Below, piece by piece: positions 43,313 through 55,213 of a stretch of 64,000 nt of DNA (within the stretch, counting starts at the first letter, position 1; every line of letters starts with the position of its first letter). Below the pieces are notes generated by a model. That model searched no databases. It was given only the letters and a program-made list of their open reading frames with translations, and had not been told where the DNA came from. Origin of the DNA: Corbicula japonica (taxonomy: Eukaryota > Mollusca > Bivalvia > Venerida > Cyrenidae); contig JAZAYU010000008.1 of the NCBI GenBank assembly GCA_038501625.1, positions 5,642,938 through 5,706,937 on the forward strand, given 5' to 3'. Both the position numbers and the translations under genes were made by a program.

Positions 43313-45562
43313 GAATGGAGTAGATGTTTTATCATGTGAACCTGGAAATTTTGTTTCCGATCACTGTTCAGTAAAAATTGTGACAAAAGTTGAAAAAGAA
43401 TCAATAAGTAGCAAAACGATATCTTTTAGAAACTTTAAGGATGTAGAAAAAGATGCTTTTGCGGCAGATCTTCGCGAAATATCAATTGAAACGGACAATA
43501 TTGACAATTTTGTGGAACAATTCGAAGACGAAGTTAAAAGAGTCCTTAACATTCATGCTCCATTACAAGAAAAACGAATCATTAGCCGAGCTCCTAAACC
43601 TTTGTTTACAGAAAACATTTTAATTCTAAAGCGGAAACTTCGCAGATCAGAGAGCCTTTGGAAAGAGCATAAACATCCACATTTACATGAACAATCCAAA
43701 GAAGCTCGTAATAAATACACAAATGAAATAAACAAAGAAAAGTGTGCGGCCTTAAGCCAGAAAGTTCTTGACTTTAAAGGTGACCCTAAAAAATTGTACA
43801 AGTTTGTATCAGAATTAACTGGAAAGCATTCCGAAATCCGATGCCAGTTGAACAAGATGAGATTACTCTTGCTGAAAAATTTGCAGATCATTTTATGAAA
43901 AAAAATCAGAAAATCCGTGACTCATTGAAAGATTTCGACAATCACAAGCCATGTTATAAAGACACACCCATCTTTAACACATTTCAAGAGCTGACTACTG
44001 AAGACATTAGAAAGCTAATAACCCAGTTACAGACAAAATCATGTGAATTAGATGTTTTACCAACAAATATTTTGAAATTATATTTGAATGAACTATTACC
44101 TATTATTACTAAATTGGTGAATCTTTCGCTGAAACAGGGCGTATTCCCGTCTAACTGGAAAACAGCCATTGTCAGACCTTTAATCAAGAAAATTGGCCTG
44201 GAACTTGAATTCTCGAACTATAGACCAGTGAGCATTTTGTCATTCTTGTCCAAACTGATTGAGAAAGCCGCCTTATATAGACTCAACATACACGTTGAGG
44301 AGAGTAATATTATGCCAAAGAACCAGTCGGCTTATAGACGGCATCACTCTTGTGAATCAGCGTTGTTACGTCTTGTGAATGATCTCCTTGACGGCATGGA
44401 AAAGCAGGAAGTTACAGCGCTCATAGCCATTGATCTATCTGCTGCATTTGATACAGTGGATCACAGTATCTTGCTTGACGTCCTTCAGAAGCAGTATGGC
44501 GTCTGCGGTACGGCGTTGGATTGGCTCGATTCGTACTTACGTCCACGCAGCTGCTATGTCAAGGTAGGCTCATCGACGTCAACGCTTCGTCAGCTTCAAT
44601 GTTCCGTGCCTCAAGGAAGTTGTCTGGGGCCGTGGTTGTATCTGACGTACGCTGGGACCCTTTTCGACGTCATTCCACCATCAGTAACAGTATATGGATT
44701 CGCTGACGACCATACGGCAAACACGCGATTTCGTCCAAATCCTGTGGCGGAAAGGAACGCAATGCAAGAGCTTGAACAGTGCGCTATGATTATAAACGAT
44801 TGGATGAATGAAAATAAATTGAAAATGAACGCATCGAAAACAGAATTCATTATGTTCGGTAGTCGACAACAGCTTGACAAATGTATCACTACTTCTATTA
44901 ACATTGCAAATGACAACATTGAAAAACAAAAGTGCATTCGTAAACTTGGAGCTTTTCTTGACGAGTCACTTAACTTCAAAGAACATATAAAACGCAAATG
45001 TAGAGCTGCTATGTTGAACTTCTTCAAAATAAAAAGTATACGTAAATACCTCACAAGGGAAGCCACTGAGATCCTCTGTTTGTCGTTGGTTATCTCCCAC
45101 TTGGACTACTGTAATGTTGTGCTATATGGTGTTTCTCAGTGCGATCTCAACAAAATGCAACGGATTCAAAACATGTGTGCGAAACTGATTCTTAAGCGTA
45201 ACAAGTATGACAGTTCGAGACAAGCGCTCTTCGACCTTCATTGGTTGCCCGTAAAAGCCAGGATAGAATTTAAAATGATGACATTCATGTACAACTGTTC
45301 TCGAGGCACCGCACCAGTCTACCTGATAGAGCTGTTGTCACACCATACACCGACACGAAATCTGAGATCATCGGACCACTCCTCGCTGAGCTACTCTGTT
45401 CCTTTTAATAAACGCAGAACTTTCGGGGATAGGGGATTTCGTACTGTGGGGCCGAAATTGTGGAACACATTACCAATTGAAATAAGGGAATCTGCGACAT
45501 TGGATATTTTTAAGAAAAAGTTAAAGACCTATTATTTTAGAGACTTCTTTAAATTATTTTAA
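43313..45562 (+). pseudogene. LINE B ORF2: endonuclease end and intact reverse transcriptase
   Basis: An endonuclease remnant ending FVSDHCSVKIV reads from about 43313 and continues through a linker to 43898. A frameshift within the 43841-43898 overlap passes into a 573-residue open frame (43841-45562). RT features, numbered in that frame: NYRPVSILSFLSKLIEK at 126-142, IDLSAAFD with catalytic Asp198, CSVPQGSCLGP near 254-264 (motif B), YGFADDH with Asp289/Asp290. The C-terminus has GPKLWNTLPIEIRES and FKKKLKTYYF, typical of CR1/L2. The RT frame has no stop, but the endonuclease is truncated and frameshifted, so this copy should not move by itself. Confidence 0.85.
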
Positions 45563-45638
45563 AATTTACTAATGACAATTATCTATGAGTATTCTGAGAA
45601 AAATCGTGTAGATGTTCTATATTTCCGGATTAGACCTG

Positions 45639-45957
45639 GTGGCCTTGGGTCACATCAGGGATTCAGGTGGAGATACATCAAGTAATGTGGCTTTTGTTCA
45701 CATAAAGGCAATGTAAAGTCAAATACAAGTGACTTCTAGTCACATTCGGGCTTCGGGCAACTTGCTGCATTCAGTTGACTTCTAGTCACATAGTAGCGAC
45801 TTCTTGTTGCATTCAGGTGACTACTAGTTACTTACAGGCGATTTCTTGTCGCGTTCAGGTGACTTCTAGTTACAAACGGGCGATTACTTGTTGCGTTTTT
45901 GGTGACTTCTAGTCACATACAGGCAACTTCTAGTTGCATCAGCTTAGTCACATCCAG
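45639..45957 (+). repeat. 21-nt-period hairpin array in the LINE B 3' UTR
   Basis: Successive units of about 21 nt alternate between GTGACTTCTAGTCAC and GCAACTTCTAGTTGC types, separated by spacers such as ATACAG. Each unit can form a 5-bp stem with a 5-nt loop. Units differ in stem sequence but keep pairing: GTGAC/GTCAC, GTGAC/GTTAC, GCGAC/GTTGC, GCGAT/GTCGC, GCAAC/GTTGC, allowing G-U. Eight to ten clear units lie at about 45729-45957, with decayed ones back to 45639. Confidence 0.85.
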
Positions 45958-46239
45958 AAGATTTCGGAAGTCAGTCTAACTACTTACATGTGCACTCTTT
46001 TTAGATCAATGTTGTTAATTCTTAACATTTTATTATCTTAATTTATTCTAATACTGTTTTATTATAATAGTTTTAATGATTCTTAAGTGATTATGTGTGC
46101 TTTTATTCAAATGTGCTATTTTTATACATGTATGTTTTTATGTAAATGTTATGTACAACGCCATTGAATATGTGCACATAAAAATAGGCGTTTAATTAAA
46201 TTAAGAAGTTTCAAGTTTCAAGTTTTTGTACGTTTTATG

Positions 46240-46375
46240 ATATTATCTTATTCCTATTTGAATTGACATACTTATAACATACATTCTCTCTCTCTTCCTC
46301 TCTTCTTTTTCGCTGCGTGGGGAGGCTGTGTTTTGTGAATGTGGCGATTCCTGATATGCATATATTACTTTTTTA
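46240..46375 (+). repeat. Family A repeat, 3' half, abutting LINE B
   Basis: CTATTTGAATTGACATACTT, CGCTGCGTGGGGAGGCTGTG and TGATATGCATATATTAC. It begins about 20 bases after the LINE B tail. Confidence 0.8.
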
Positions 46376-47770
46376 TTAATGTGTTTTGTTAAAGTTTATT
46401 TTTAAATCTTTGTGGTACGCGACCAGTACCTGAAGCTATGATGTTTATCTGTCACACTCGAGGATTCGAATTACCAATCTCTAAAACTTTAAGGTCTAAG
46501 ATTTCCTGAGTTCGCCTTTTATCATGTCTCATATAAACCAAGAAACGACAACAATCCAGATTATTTTAATGCCAAATGCACATTCAATTAACGCGCATTA
46601 CCATGTTTGATGACAATTATTATCTCGTAAAATTCAATTCGGTATTCCATAACTGAACGATTCTAGTGCATTTATTTTTATCCTCAGATTTCAATTGAGC
46701 ATTATCTTTTTTATTTGTGTAGTGTTCGTGAAAGCATGACGTTGTGCATATTATTACCGAATATTTGTATTTATGCTCAGCTTTCACCCAAACAGAAACG
46801 ACTCGATAAGACAAAATGATAAAGAATCAGTCTAAACATCTTTCATTAACTAACCGTTCTGGTGTGATGTATACGACAGTATACAGTAAATTAAAGCTGT
46901 TAAATAGGTACAAAGGGGCTAGCATATGGTTATTCGTGTTTTTGAATTTGATATGTACTTGCTAAGAGTTAATGATAAATTGAGGGAAAATAAAAGGATT
47001 CACTATATTATATATAACATACTTTTTCACAAATCGAGTTAAGCTTCTACCATGTGCCAATGATACATTCCGAAATCGATTTTACAAACACCTATTAAGA
47101 TTTTCTTTTTTGTGAACCGTTTACCGATGAGGTTGAACGAAATAAGATCAAAGATTGACTGATATGTATCAAGATCTCAATCATGTTTTTTTATTTTCTT
47201 CTTATATATTAAACAGACTTCCCTTCGCATATTATTACATTGCAACGTGTTTATCGCCACATTAATCCAGTTGTTTTCATTTCTTCATTCAAGCCTCTTG
47301 ACTTCAGAACTTTGCTTAACTTTAAACAAGAAATATCTTTAAAAAAGATAAACGGCGTTGATGGAAAAGAATTATATATACATGTATATAAGAAAGAAAG
47401 AAAAATAGAGAGGCGAAGCAGGCAAAGTTTAGTTATTTTATTTAACTTGTTATAGCTGTTGACGAGCCCTCTCTGCCTTCTTAGTATGGCCTAGAGATTA
47501 AACGACAGAATCATGACAACTGAAAAGTGTCTTTCAAAAAAAAATGTTGAAGTTGTTGCAACAATTTCATATGGTGATAAAAAGTCGATTAAAGAAGCAA
47601 TGTCTTATATTAAGTCTTGATCTACATTTATTCAGTTTCAACTAAATACCTCTTGTAGAGTTAGAACTCAAGATGAATAAATGTCCTTGAAATTTAATAA
47701 ATATAAATAATAACAGCTTGTTACAAGAGCGAACTCTACAAACTTTTACGTAAATTCACTTTAAAAAAGT
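46376..47770. other. Intergenic stretch
   Basis: No recognised gene. A short phrase at about 47325-47358 (CAAGAAATATCTTTAAAAAA, then AAACGGCG) recurs at about 57320-57355. Confidence 0.5.
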
Positions 47771-47841
47771 GTCCCTCCTGAGTAATGAACCCGGGGCCTC
47801 CGCTTGCGAGGCGAGAGAGTTAGCCACTACACTACAGAGAA
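47771..47841 (-). repeat. tRNA-like sequence with pol III boxes and T-run
   Basis: On the minus strand: A-box-like TAGTGTAGTGG, a perfect 5-bp anticodon stem (GCCTC/GAGGC) with loop GCAAGCG, B-box-like GGGTTCATTACTC, and a T6 run just after the acceptor end. The acceptor pairs at about five of seven positions. Base 33 is C instead of T. Probably a tRNA pseudogene or SINE head. Confidence 0.5.
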
Positions 47842-48109
47842 CGTGAATTTCGGACTTGAAATTAACAATAAGTATCAAAGGAACTAGAAAGGAACCAGTA
47901 AGAACTAGAAATATCTGCACTTCTCTGTGTATTGTACGCAAGTGTTTACCTGACACCCAAGAATATTCCATATACAATTGTATTTAAGCCATCAATATTG
48001 GCTTAACTGGTTTTTTAAATCGTAAATATTTTTTCTCCAATACAATTATCGCTTTTAAAAACGAAAATGCTCGAACATGTAAGTGCCAGGTAAATACTTA
48101 CACAAAATA

Positions 48110-48215
48110 TAAAAATCGCTACGGTAATCGTAAACAACACCCACTAACAACAATCGAAATAATCTATTTGATTTTCCCGCTGCATAATAATAATCAAAGA
48201 ACTGAAAGTACAGAA
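48110..48215. repeat. Family D dispersed repeat, partial
   Basis: AATCGAAATAATCTATTTGA followed by TTTTCCCGCTGCATAATAAT is shared with copies at 55.7 and 57.9 kb. Confidence 0.5.
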
Positions 48216-48386
48216 AACCAGCGAAGCGATTTTGCTTCTTGAGAATAACCAGTGCCATGATTCTCATACATGTATCCATTTACGAAAAAGCAAAAGAACA
48301 TAATTGTTTCACTCGCAAAGACCTTCATCTTGTCTATATGATAGTGGAAATAAGGGTTTCCATGTATTATCTGGATGAAGGCTTCT

Positions 48387-48633
48387 GTTAACCCTTTACT
48401 CCATAGATATACCTTCATAGCTTGGGCGAACAGTTTAGATCCATATCAGCTGGCACATCTTTGCGATCTGATTTGGATTTAAAATATTCGCTTTTAGAAT
48501 CATTAATTTTTTTTTCTGACCAGTAATCACAAATTTTAGATCCAGATCAGATGGCACTATTGTGCCAGCTGACTGGGACCTGAACTGGTCACCTATGCGA
48601 TGAAAGGCGTATATATTAAGTAAAGGGTTTTAA
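48387..48633. repeat. MITE with imperfect TIRs of about 40 bp
   Basis: The left end is GTTAACCCTTTACTCCATAG ... CCTTCATAG. The right end is CTATGCG ATGAAAGGCG...AGTAAAGGGTTTTAA, its approximate reverse complement. About 245 bp, non-coding. Confidence 0.75.
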
Positions 48634-49876
48634 GCAAGAAATTATAATAGTGAAATATGTGTACTGACATCCCAAAGACAGAATGAACACGAAAAATGAT
48701 ATAAAAAGTGAGACCCGGTCGATGGGAATGATTATACATTTATTTGAAATAAGAAGTATATAATTGTTTCCTTCATTGTGAATAACATGTAAAGGAAATC
48801 ATAGAATTGAGAATCCTACATATTAAGATAAAACAACTGAGAGTCATAACATTGCCGAAAGCATTGGAATTTAATGCTAGATAACACACATGTAAAATTG
48901 AAGACGATTTCAGAGGAAAATGAATTACTATAGTTTATACCATAAATTTCCACCGTATTAAATTGTATATAATAACGGACTCGATGGTTTTTTTTTCATG
49001 TAGCATATTATTAGAAAAAGGTGCCAGATTTAAGACATTCGTAAGTTTACATATCATTGAGTTTTAGTTGTTAAGGAGATGGGATAAATGTCCATTAGCT
49101 TACAATCCGTTCATATAACATCAGTTTCAGCAGACAGATGTGTCGTTTTTAATTTTAGGCTTCATCATGGTTTGTCCTCTATATTCACACGTACGTTTAC
49201 TTTTATTTGGCTTTCTTCAAAACGCGGGAAACCGTGACGTCACTGCCATTTGCATATTCATTGTGTTACTGCGCCTATGATGTCATGTACTCCGAACAAA
49301 AATAATAGAAATCTCTAGCTTAATCGAAAACGTAAACCTAGTAAACGTCTTCACCTTTGGAAAAAATGTAAATTATCCATTATTCCTGAAACAAATCATA
49401 GTCCGTTCCTTGGACCACTGATGGCCTTATTGTCGACGTGTCTCCTGCCACGTACGTGATAGCCGGACACGTACCGCGCTTGCTCGTAGCATGTTTCGAA
49501 TACATAGATCTGTAAATCTTACATGTCACTATTTCTGTACGAATAATATCCGGTATACTAGTTTTAATATGTAAAATTTTACACATCTCAATAGTTTACT
49601 GTTTACTGTTCACGCTTATATGTGGAAATCCAATATATAAAAATATTCAGCAATGATGATTGCTGCATGTTCAGTGATTTACAACAATCATGAACGCCTA
49701 TCATCAAATAATGAACAAATGTTCGCAATATGTCTTGAAAATTTCAAGTGAAAGAATTTGCGCATTTATTTCATAAAGTGGACAATTGAAGAAAAATATG
49801 ATAAGATGGAAATTTATCATTATCGTTATTGTTAATGATAAAAAAAACAAAAAAAAAACAACGTGAAACAAACAGT
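48634..49876. other. Intergenic stretch
   Basis: No gene. It contains GTGACGTCAC (CRE-type palindrome, about 49230) and, 11 bases on, ATTTGCAT (octamer type), without an identified transcript. Confidence 0.4.
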
Positions 49877-50554
49877 TTTAGACTGGATTCTGAAAGTCCA
49901 AAAGGGCTCAAAAATGAGTTGAGGTAGGGCCGACAAGATATACTTTTTATTTTGGTACCAAATTAAAGCCTATTATATGGCCAAACAATCTGGACTGGCC
50001 TGCAAAGAAAATTCTATTGCGAATCGTCGGAAAATAAGGGGAGATAACTCATGCCAAATCATACAAAAAATCAACAAAAAACTGATAACCTCAATGATAT
50101 GACATATATTATAAAGACTTTTTTCTGTCTTCATTAAAACTTTGTCAAATGAGTTGCAAGGTGCAATTTAAAGTCCAAGGTGAACAACTTATGTATTTAA
50201 TGTGTGAAAAACAAGAGTTATTCCCCTTTATTTTATTGAAAGATAATGTAAATCACTTATGTCACATTTTCTTTTGCTAGAAAGTGATATTTCTATTGAT
50301 TTTTTTAACTTAGAGAAAGGAATTATAGCACAAATTCTCTGAAAAAGGTTGTTAAACACCAATATCCATCCAGGTCAGATTATATACATTTAATTTCATA
50401 CTTAAGAGCAAGCCATTTATTACAAACAGGACGTATTAAAGACTCATCGGTGGCAGGAAACGTCCACAAAATGTTATCAGCTCTCTTATGGCAATAATAC
50501 TTATTCAAGGTATTCGCCAAACTTCGTTTGAGTGATTACGACACTAATATATTT

Positions 50555-50690
50555 AATAACCCGTCAGATTACTTCAGTCAGACTGGAGTTATTGCCCTTT
50601 AATTACTTATTTGGACCAAATTAGTAATTACACGGCAATTACTCTATAGTGACTGAAGCAATCTGACGGGTTAACTCCTCCACATTTTAA
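50555..50690. repeat. Foldback MITE with AACCCGTCAGATT ends
   Basis: Left arm AACCCGTCAGATTACTTCAG ... AGTTATTGCC and right arm GGCAATTACT ... CTGAAGCAATCTGACGGGTT are inverted, with a TTTGGACCAA centre. Nested inside the 5.3 kb element. Confidence 0.85.
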
Positions 50691-52573
50691 CTCTTCAACA
50701 AACTTGCTTAGAATGTTTAAGGTAAACATATCCAGTTCAGTAACTTGCAGATAGCTTTGATAGATAGTGTCCTCTAATGGCTCTTTTAACCAAACTAGGA
50801 CTGCCCAAGGCCCAAGTTTGTCAGAATGCTGTGGGCATAATCTGTCTGCTAATATCTAAACAAGATATTCTAGATTTCAGCAATGGCGTTGGATTCATTG
50901 ATATTTCATTGCCATTTTTGAAATCAAATAGGCAATGGATGCTTTCTTAATTTAAATGTCAATCTTCATCAAACTTAGTAAGAACATGTATGTACATAAT
51001 ATCTTAGACAAGTTTGAGAGCCAGTCAGATTGCTCTTGTCACTCTTGAGTTATGCCCTTCAACTGGAAATATTTAACAAGTTACACCTATACCAAACAAT
51101 ACCTATATTTACTATCACTAAAATTCGTCCGACTGAAGGGTACAATGAGATCTCAGCTATGTATGGTTACAAGCAAGATTACATTAGTCAAGTCACTGAG
51201 GAGTTATGGGTCTTTAATTTCCAAAATTTAAACAAATAAACAATTTCTGCTCTCTGGCGGTTTTGTGGCAGTTTGAAATCTTGTTCTTTATTAGTTGTAT
51301 TAATCATTCTATTAAATCTTTCGTACATGTTGAGTTAAACAATATGTGTGTTAAAACTCATTTATTTTTTCTACTTTCTAAGTGCAATCAATGACACGAA
51401 ATTAAAAAAAAATGTAAATAAAAAACAAATACAAGTAAATGAGCAGTGATAATATGACAACATCAAACTAAAATTTTTTTAGTTAACATTTGGTTGAAAG
51501 ATTATTTTGGAAATTACCTAAATACTATTTTTAAAGCGTTTCATTGACTGCTTCTGCTTTAGAGCTGATTTGAAATAGCACAAGGGAGTCTTTAATACAT
51601 GTTTGTTATGGCTATTGATAAATATGCTTGTGGCTAGGTCTACACTTAAACTATAGTCAGACATACTCGCACTTGTCCTTGACAAAATTTTCAAGGTTCT
51701 GAACGACAGTCTAAAAGTAAGGTCTGGGTCTATCTACGGGTAGTACTTCCAATAAATAAGGATGGTTCCATTTGGACAGAAGTCTCAAGAGTATTACAAT
51801 AAGTGAAAAACAAAAAAAACTTCATATATCTGGTTTGTTATGTTAAATTAATACAGCATCACCTTGATCATTCTTTTTTTTTGCTTGAAACAATGAATCC
51901 ATTTTCATTCGCATGGAACTGGTTTTAATAATACTAAGCTTGAAACTGTTGAGGAACCTCATGGAGACTATGTGTTTCTGTAACCAGTTATTGTCTCAAC
52001 AGTCGCTTTGCTTTAAATATGGCCTTAGTCTTCGTGAAAGGGAAGTGTCAGTCCTAGAAAAAATGTTTAACCCCTTCTGAGCCTGAATAGAAACGTTGAA
52101 GTAGCAGGATGGTTTTAAATATTCTTTGAAACTGAATGAAAGGCAATCTGAAGCCATTCATGGTAGTACATGCATTCCCTTCTTTGGGTAGGACTGCATC
52201 TAGAATAGCATAGTAGACCAAACAGAAAAGTATTCATAAACCTAACATTGGCCAGGGACCAAGAACCTAGGAACAGCGATATGTAAATAATAGGTTCTAT
52301 GGGTTATACTATCAGCTTGTAGTTGGTAACAGTATTTTAAACTTATTCCAGCTCCTGTCAAATTGTTGCAGTCCCTTCAGAATACTAGCACTACCCTTGT
52401 AATGGAGTGAGGGCCTGGGTCTGAAAGATATTATTCTTTAACAATACAAGTAGCCTATTTACATTAATAATAGGGTTGAGGATCCTAGTAGGGAAAGCAT
52501 TGTCATCAGAACAACGGGTCCAGATTCCTTCGTAGGGTTACCTTATTCTAATTCTTGGATCCTTCATCCTTTT

Positions 52574-53218
52574 TATGCCCCCACTCTGAACGAGGAAGGG
52601 CCTTATAGGATGCCCTTGTCTATCTGTACCTCCGTACTTACGAAACCTGTGTCGCACATAACTCAAAAAGTATGAGAGCCACAATCATAAAACTTAACAG
52701 GTATGTTGACCATCATGTTTAATTGTGCACCTGGGGTTTAGTTTTGGGCCACGCCTGTTAAGACCAGAGTGATGTTACTTATGCATTTCAATATAATGCA
52801 TTCAGCAAGTAATCTTGTTGTATGTAATTCCAAAAGTATGAGAGTCGCAGTCATGAAACTTTACAGGCATGTTGACAATCATGTGTAGTTGTGCACCTGG
52901 GGTTTTATTTTTGGGCCACACCTGTTAAGACCATAGTTATGGCCCCTTATGCATTTCAATATAATGCATTCCGTGTGTAATCTTGTGTCGTAGGTAAGTC
53001 CAAAAGTATCAGTGACAGTCATGACACTTTACAGACATGTTGACCATCAAACTGCACTCATATTTAATATTGTGAACTGCAAATTCATCTGTTTTTTTTT
53101 CCTGAAAGTTTTCACCTTTATATGTACTTTGAGCACAATATTGGCGTGTTTCACAATGACAACTGAGGGTGTGGTGGGGGGGGGGGGGGCATCTCTGTCA
53201 TATGGACATATCTCTAGT
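52574..53218. repeat. GGGGGCATA-type element with internal 170-bp tandem units
   Basis: Begins TTATGCCCCCACTC and ends with a G-run, GGGGGCATCTCTGTCATATG. Inside, a unit of about 170 bp (AAAAGTATGAGAG..., TGTGCACCTGGGGTTT, GGGCCACGCCTGTTAAGACC, ATTTCAATATAATGCATTC) is present twice, and a third is cut short near 53050. Confidence 0.75.
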
Positions 53219-55213
53219 TAGACTTAAGAAAGAGTATAATTGCCTAATTAATTAAATAGTTTTGTTTTCTTTTCTATAAGTCTAGACTAAGAACAACTTT
53301 CGAATATTTTTTACAAAAATCTCAAAAAGCAGTTGCTATAACATAGAACTGGGTAGTAACCATTCTAAAACCTCTGGATAGTGTTACCATACGTCTCATG
53401 GCAAATACACTGGCTTCAAGAAGGTGCTTACACTATTCTGTGGTGTAGGAAGCAAGACCGTGTCATATTTTAATGACTCTGCTAGTGTTTATAAGACTCC
53501 CTTGTTCTATATTGGGGCAACGCTAGCATCCAGAAGTGACTGTTTCTCCATTTTACATAAGCAGTCCTATTTCTCTAAGCTCGAACAATATATACATGTA
53601 TATTTTGACATATACAGGAAAACTACTTTACTTACTATCCTTAAAAGACTTGCGATATTTGGGATTTTACTCTTTCCTTTACTAGTTTAAGCTAGAAATT
53701 TCAAAATGTGCCATTCTATTTCAAAATATGTAAAAATGAAAACATTTACAGGCAATACAATATTATGTTTTACTTACAACCAACAAGATTGTAATCTTAC
53801 TTCCGTTTTCGCATGATGAGGTGATGAGGTGTATAGACTTTTATAAAGTTATGCCTAGCTTCTTAAATGTTGCGGCACCTTTCAATATGAAACAAAATTA
53901 CCCAGACTTATTCTAAGATTAGTGCAACCCTCAATTTGGGAACTTATCATTTGTCAATGCAACCATATGTAATGAAGTTGAAAACTGGTTCCTGAAGGAA
54001 AAGAAGTTAAGTTTGCCAGATCTTATTGTATTTCATTATTTAAAGATACATACCCGCAATTTTCCTGTAATTTAGTAAAGGTTAACTTAACATAAGACAA
54101 AAGATCTGAAAAATCTTCATTAAAGATGTGTTTCAAAATAACAGTAATGTTTATCTAATGTTTAATTACTTCACTTTTTTTTTCAAGAAATTAGTTACCA
54201 TCTGTATTTAGTTCATAAACTGGCTTATTTACCATCATGCTGTTATAAGTCATTATGTGACTTTACAAAAAATACAACAGGCACTCTGATTTGCATAACT
54301 TGTTAGGATGTTCAAATCATATTAGAATACAAATGTGTTGGTGCCTTTTTATGAGTATGGGGGATTACTTCCAAGAAGTAGAAGACATTAAAACATGTAA
54401 AGTAAGAATAAAACAGATCTATTGGAGGCATCTGAACTTCGACAAAATGTGTCACCATATTATAATATTAGAAAATATTATTATATTTTCTTGAATTAAC
54501 TCTTTTTATTTGGTGTTTTACAAAGCATTTCCTTTCCGGTTTTCTTCTTTAACTGAAGCAGATCATACTCTATATACATTGTAAATAACAAAATAAACTA
54601 ACATAAAATGTGTTGATTATCCATGTGAGGTTTTATTAAAAGAATACTTGCTACAATGGTGTGGGTGGGGTAATTGTATACACAATTTTAAGGTTTTATC
54701 ATCAATAACGCAAATTCTTCAATATAAAATGTCTTGTGAAACATCTAAATTAATGTTTAGAAGAGTTATTTGAAATATCTGTATAAAGATTTACAAGTGA
54801 TATGAACAGATAATTTTCTTAACTCATAAAATAGGGAAAATCGTAAATAGTTCTGTTTTCTTTGTATATTTTACCAACAAAAATGTCTTAAATTACATAT
54901 TACTCCAATATTATGTGCTAATAATACATCTTAAATAAATAATGATTGCTAGATCATATAAAAACTAATGTTGATACTAAAATTTGGACTGATATCAATG
55001 CAACTCGTCATTATATCTAAATATTTTAAAGTTAACTTATAATTCTATATCAGAGTTATCTCCCTTATTTCTTCAGGGTTCGCAATAAAATAATTTTTGC
55101 AGGCCACCTAATTTCATTGAGACATACCATAAACTTCAATAAAATCGTAAAATAAAAAGTATATCTTGTCGGCCCTACCTCGACAAAATTTTCAGCTTCA
55201 GAATCTAGACTAT

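Larger units (their letters stand above)
43305..46223 (+). mobile_element. LINE B: CR1/L2-like retrotransposon, 5' truncated
   Basis: Starts within the endonuclease domain, continues through a complete reverse transcriptase to the stop at 45560-45562, then a 3' UTR of about 660 bases. The UTR contains a 21-nt hairpin array and ends in a short tandem repeat of TTTCAAG. 5' truncation and 3' short tandem repeats are usual for CR1/L2 elements. The closely similar 3' end at 59312 confirms a family. Confidence 0.85.
49877..55213. mobile_element. 5.3 kb element bounded by inverted repeats of about 180 bp
   Basis: The left arm (about 49877-50055) has TAGACTGGATTCTGAA, GAGGTAGGGCCGACAAGATA, GGCCTGCAAAGAAAATT and GGGGAGATAACTC in order. 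The right arm (about 55042-55213) has the same phrases in reverse complement and reverse order. The interior has no long ORF but holds a foldback MITE and a GGGGGCATA-type element. It is either a non-autonomous or decayed DNA transposon with long TIRs, or two inverted copies of one MITE that happen to flank this segment. Confidence 0.55.

Noticed and set aside
44611..45066. 151-codon minus-strand ORF
   Set aside because: Antisense shadow of the LINE B reverse transcriptase.
45639..45957. CRISPR-like array
   Set aside because: The period is 21 nt with no distinct spacers, it lies in a eukaryotic LINE 3' UTR, and the repeats are hairpins of two alternating types.
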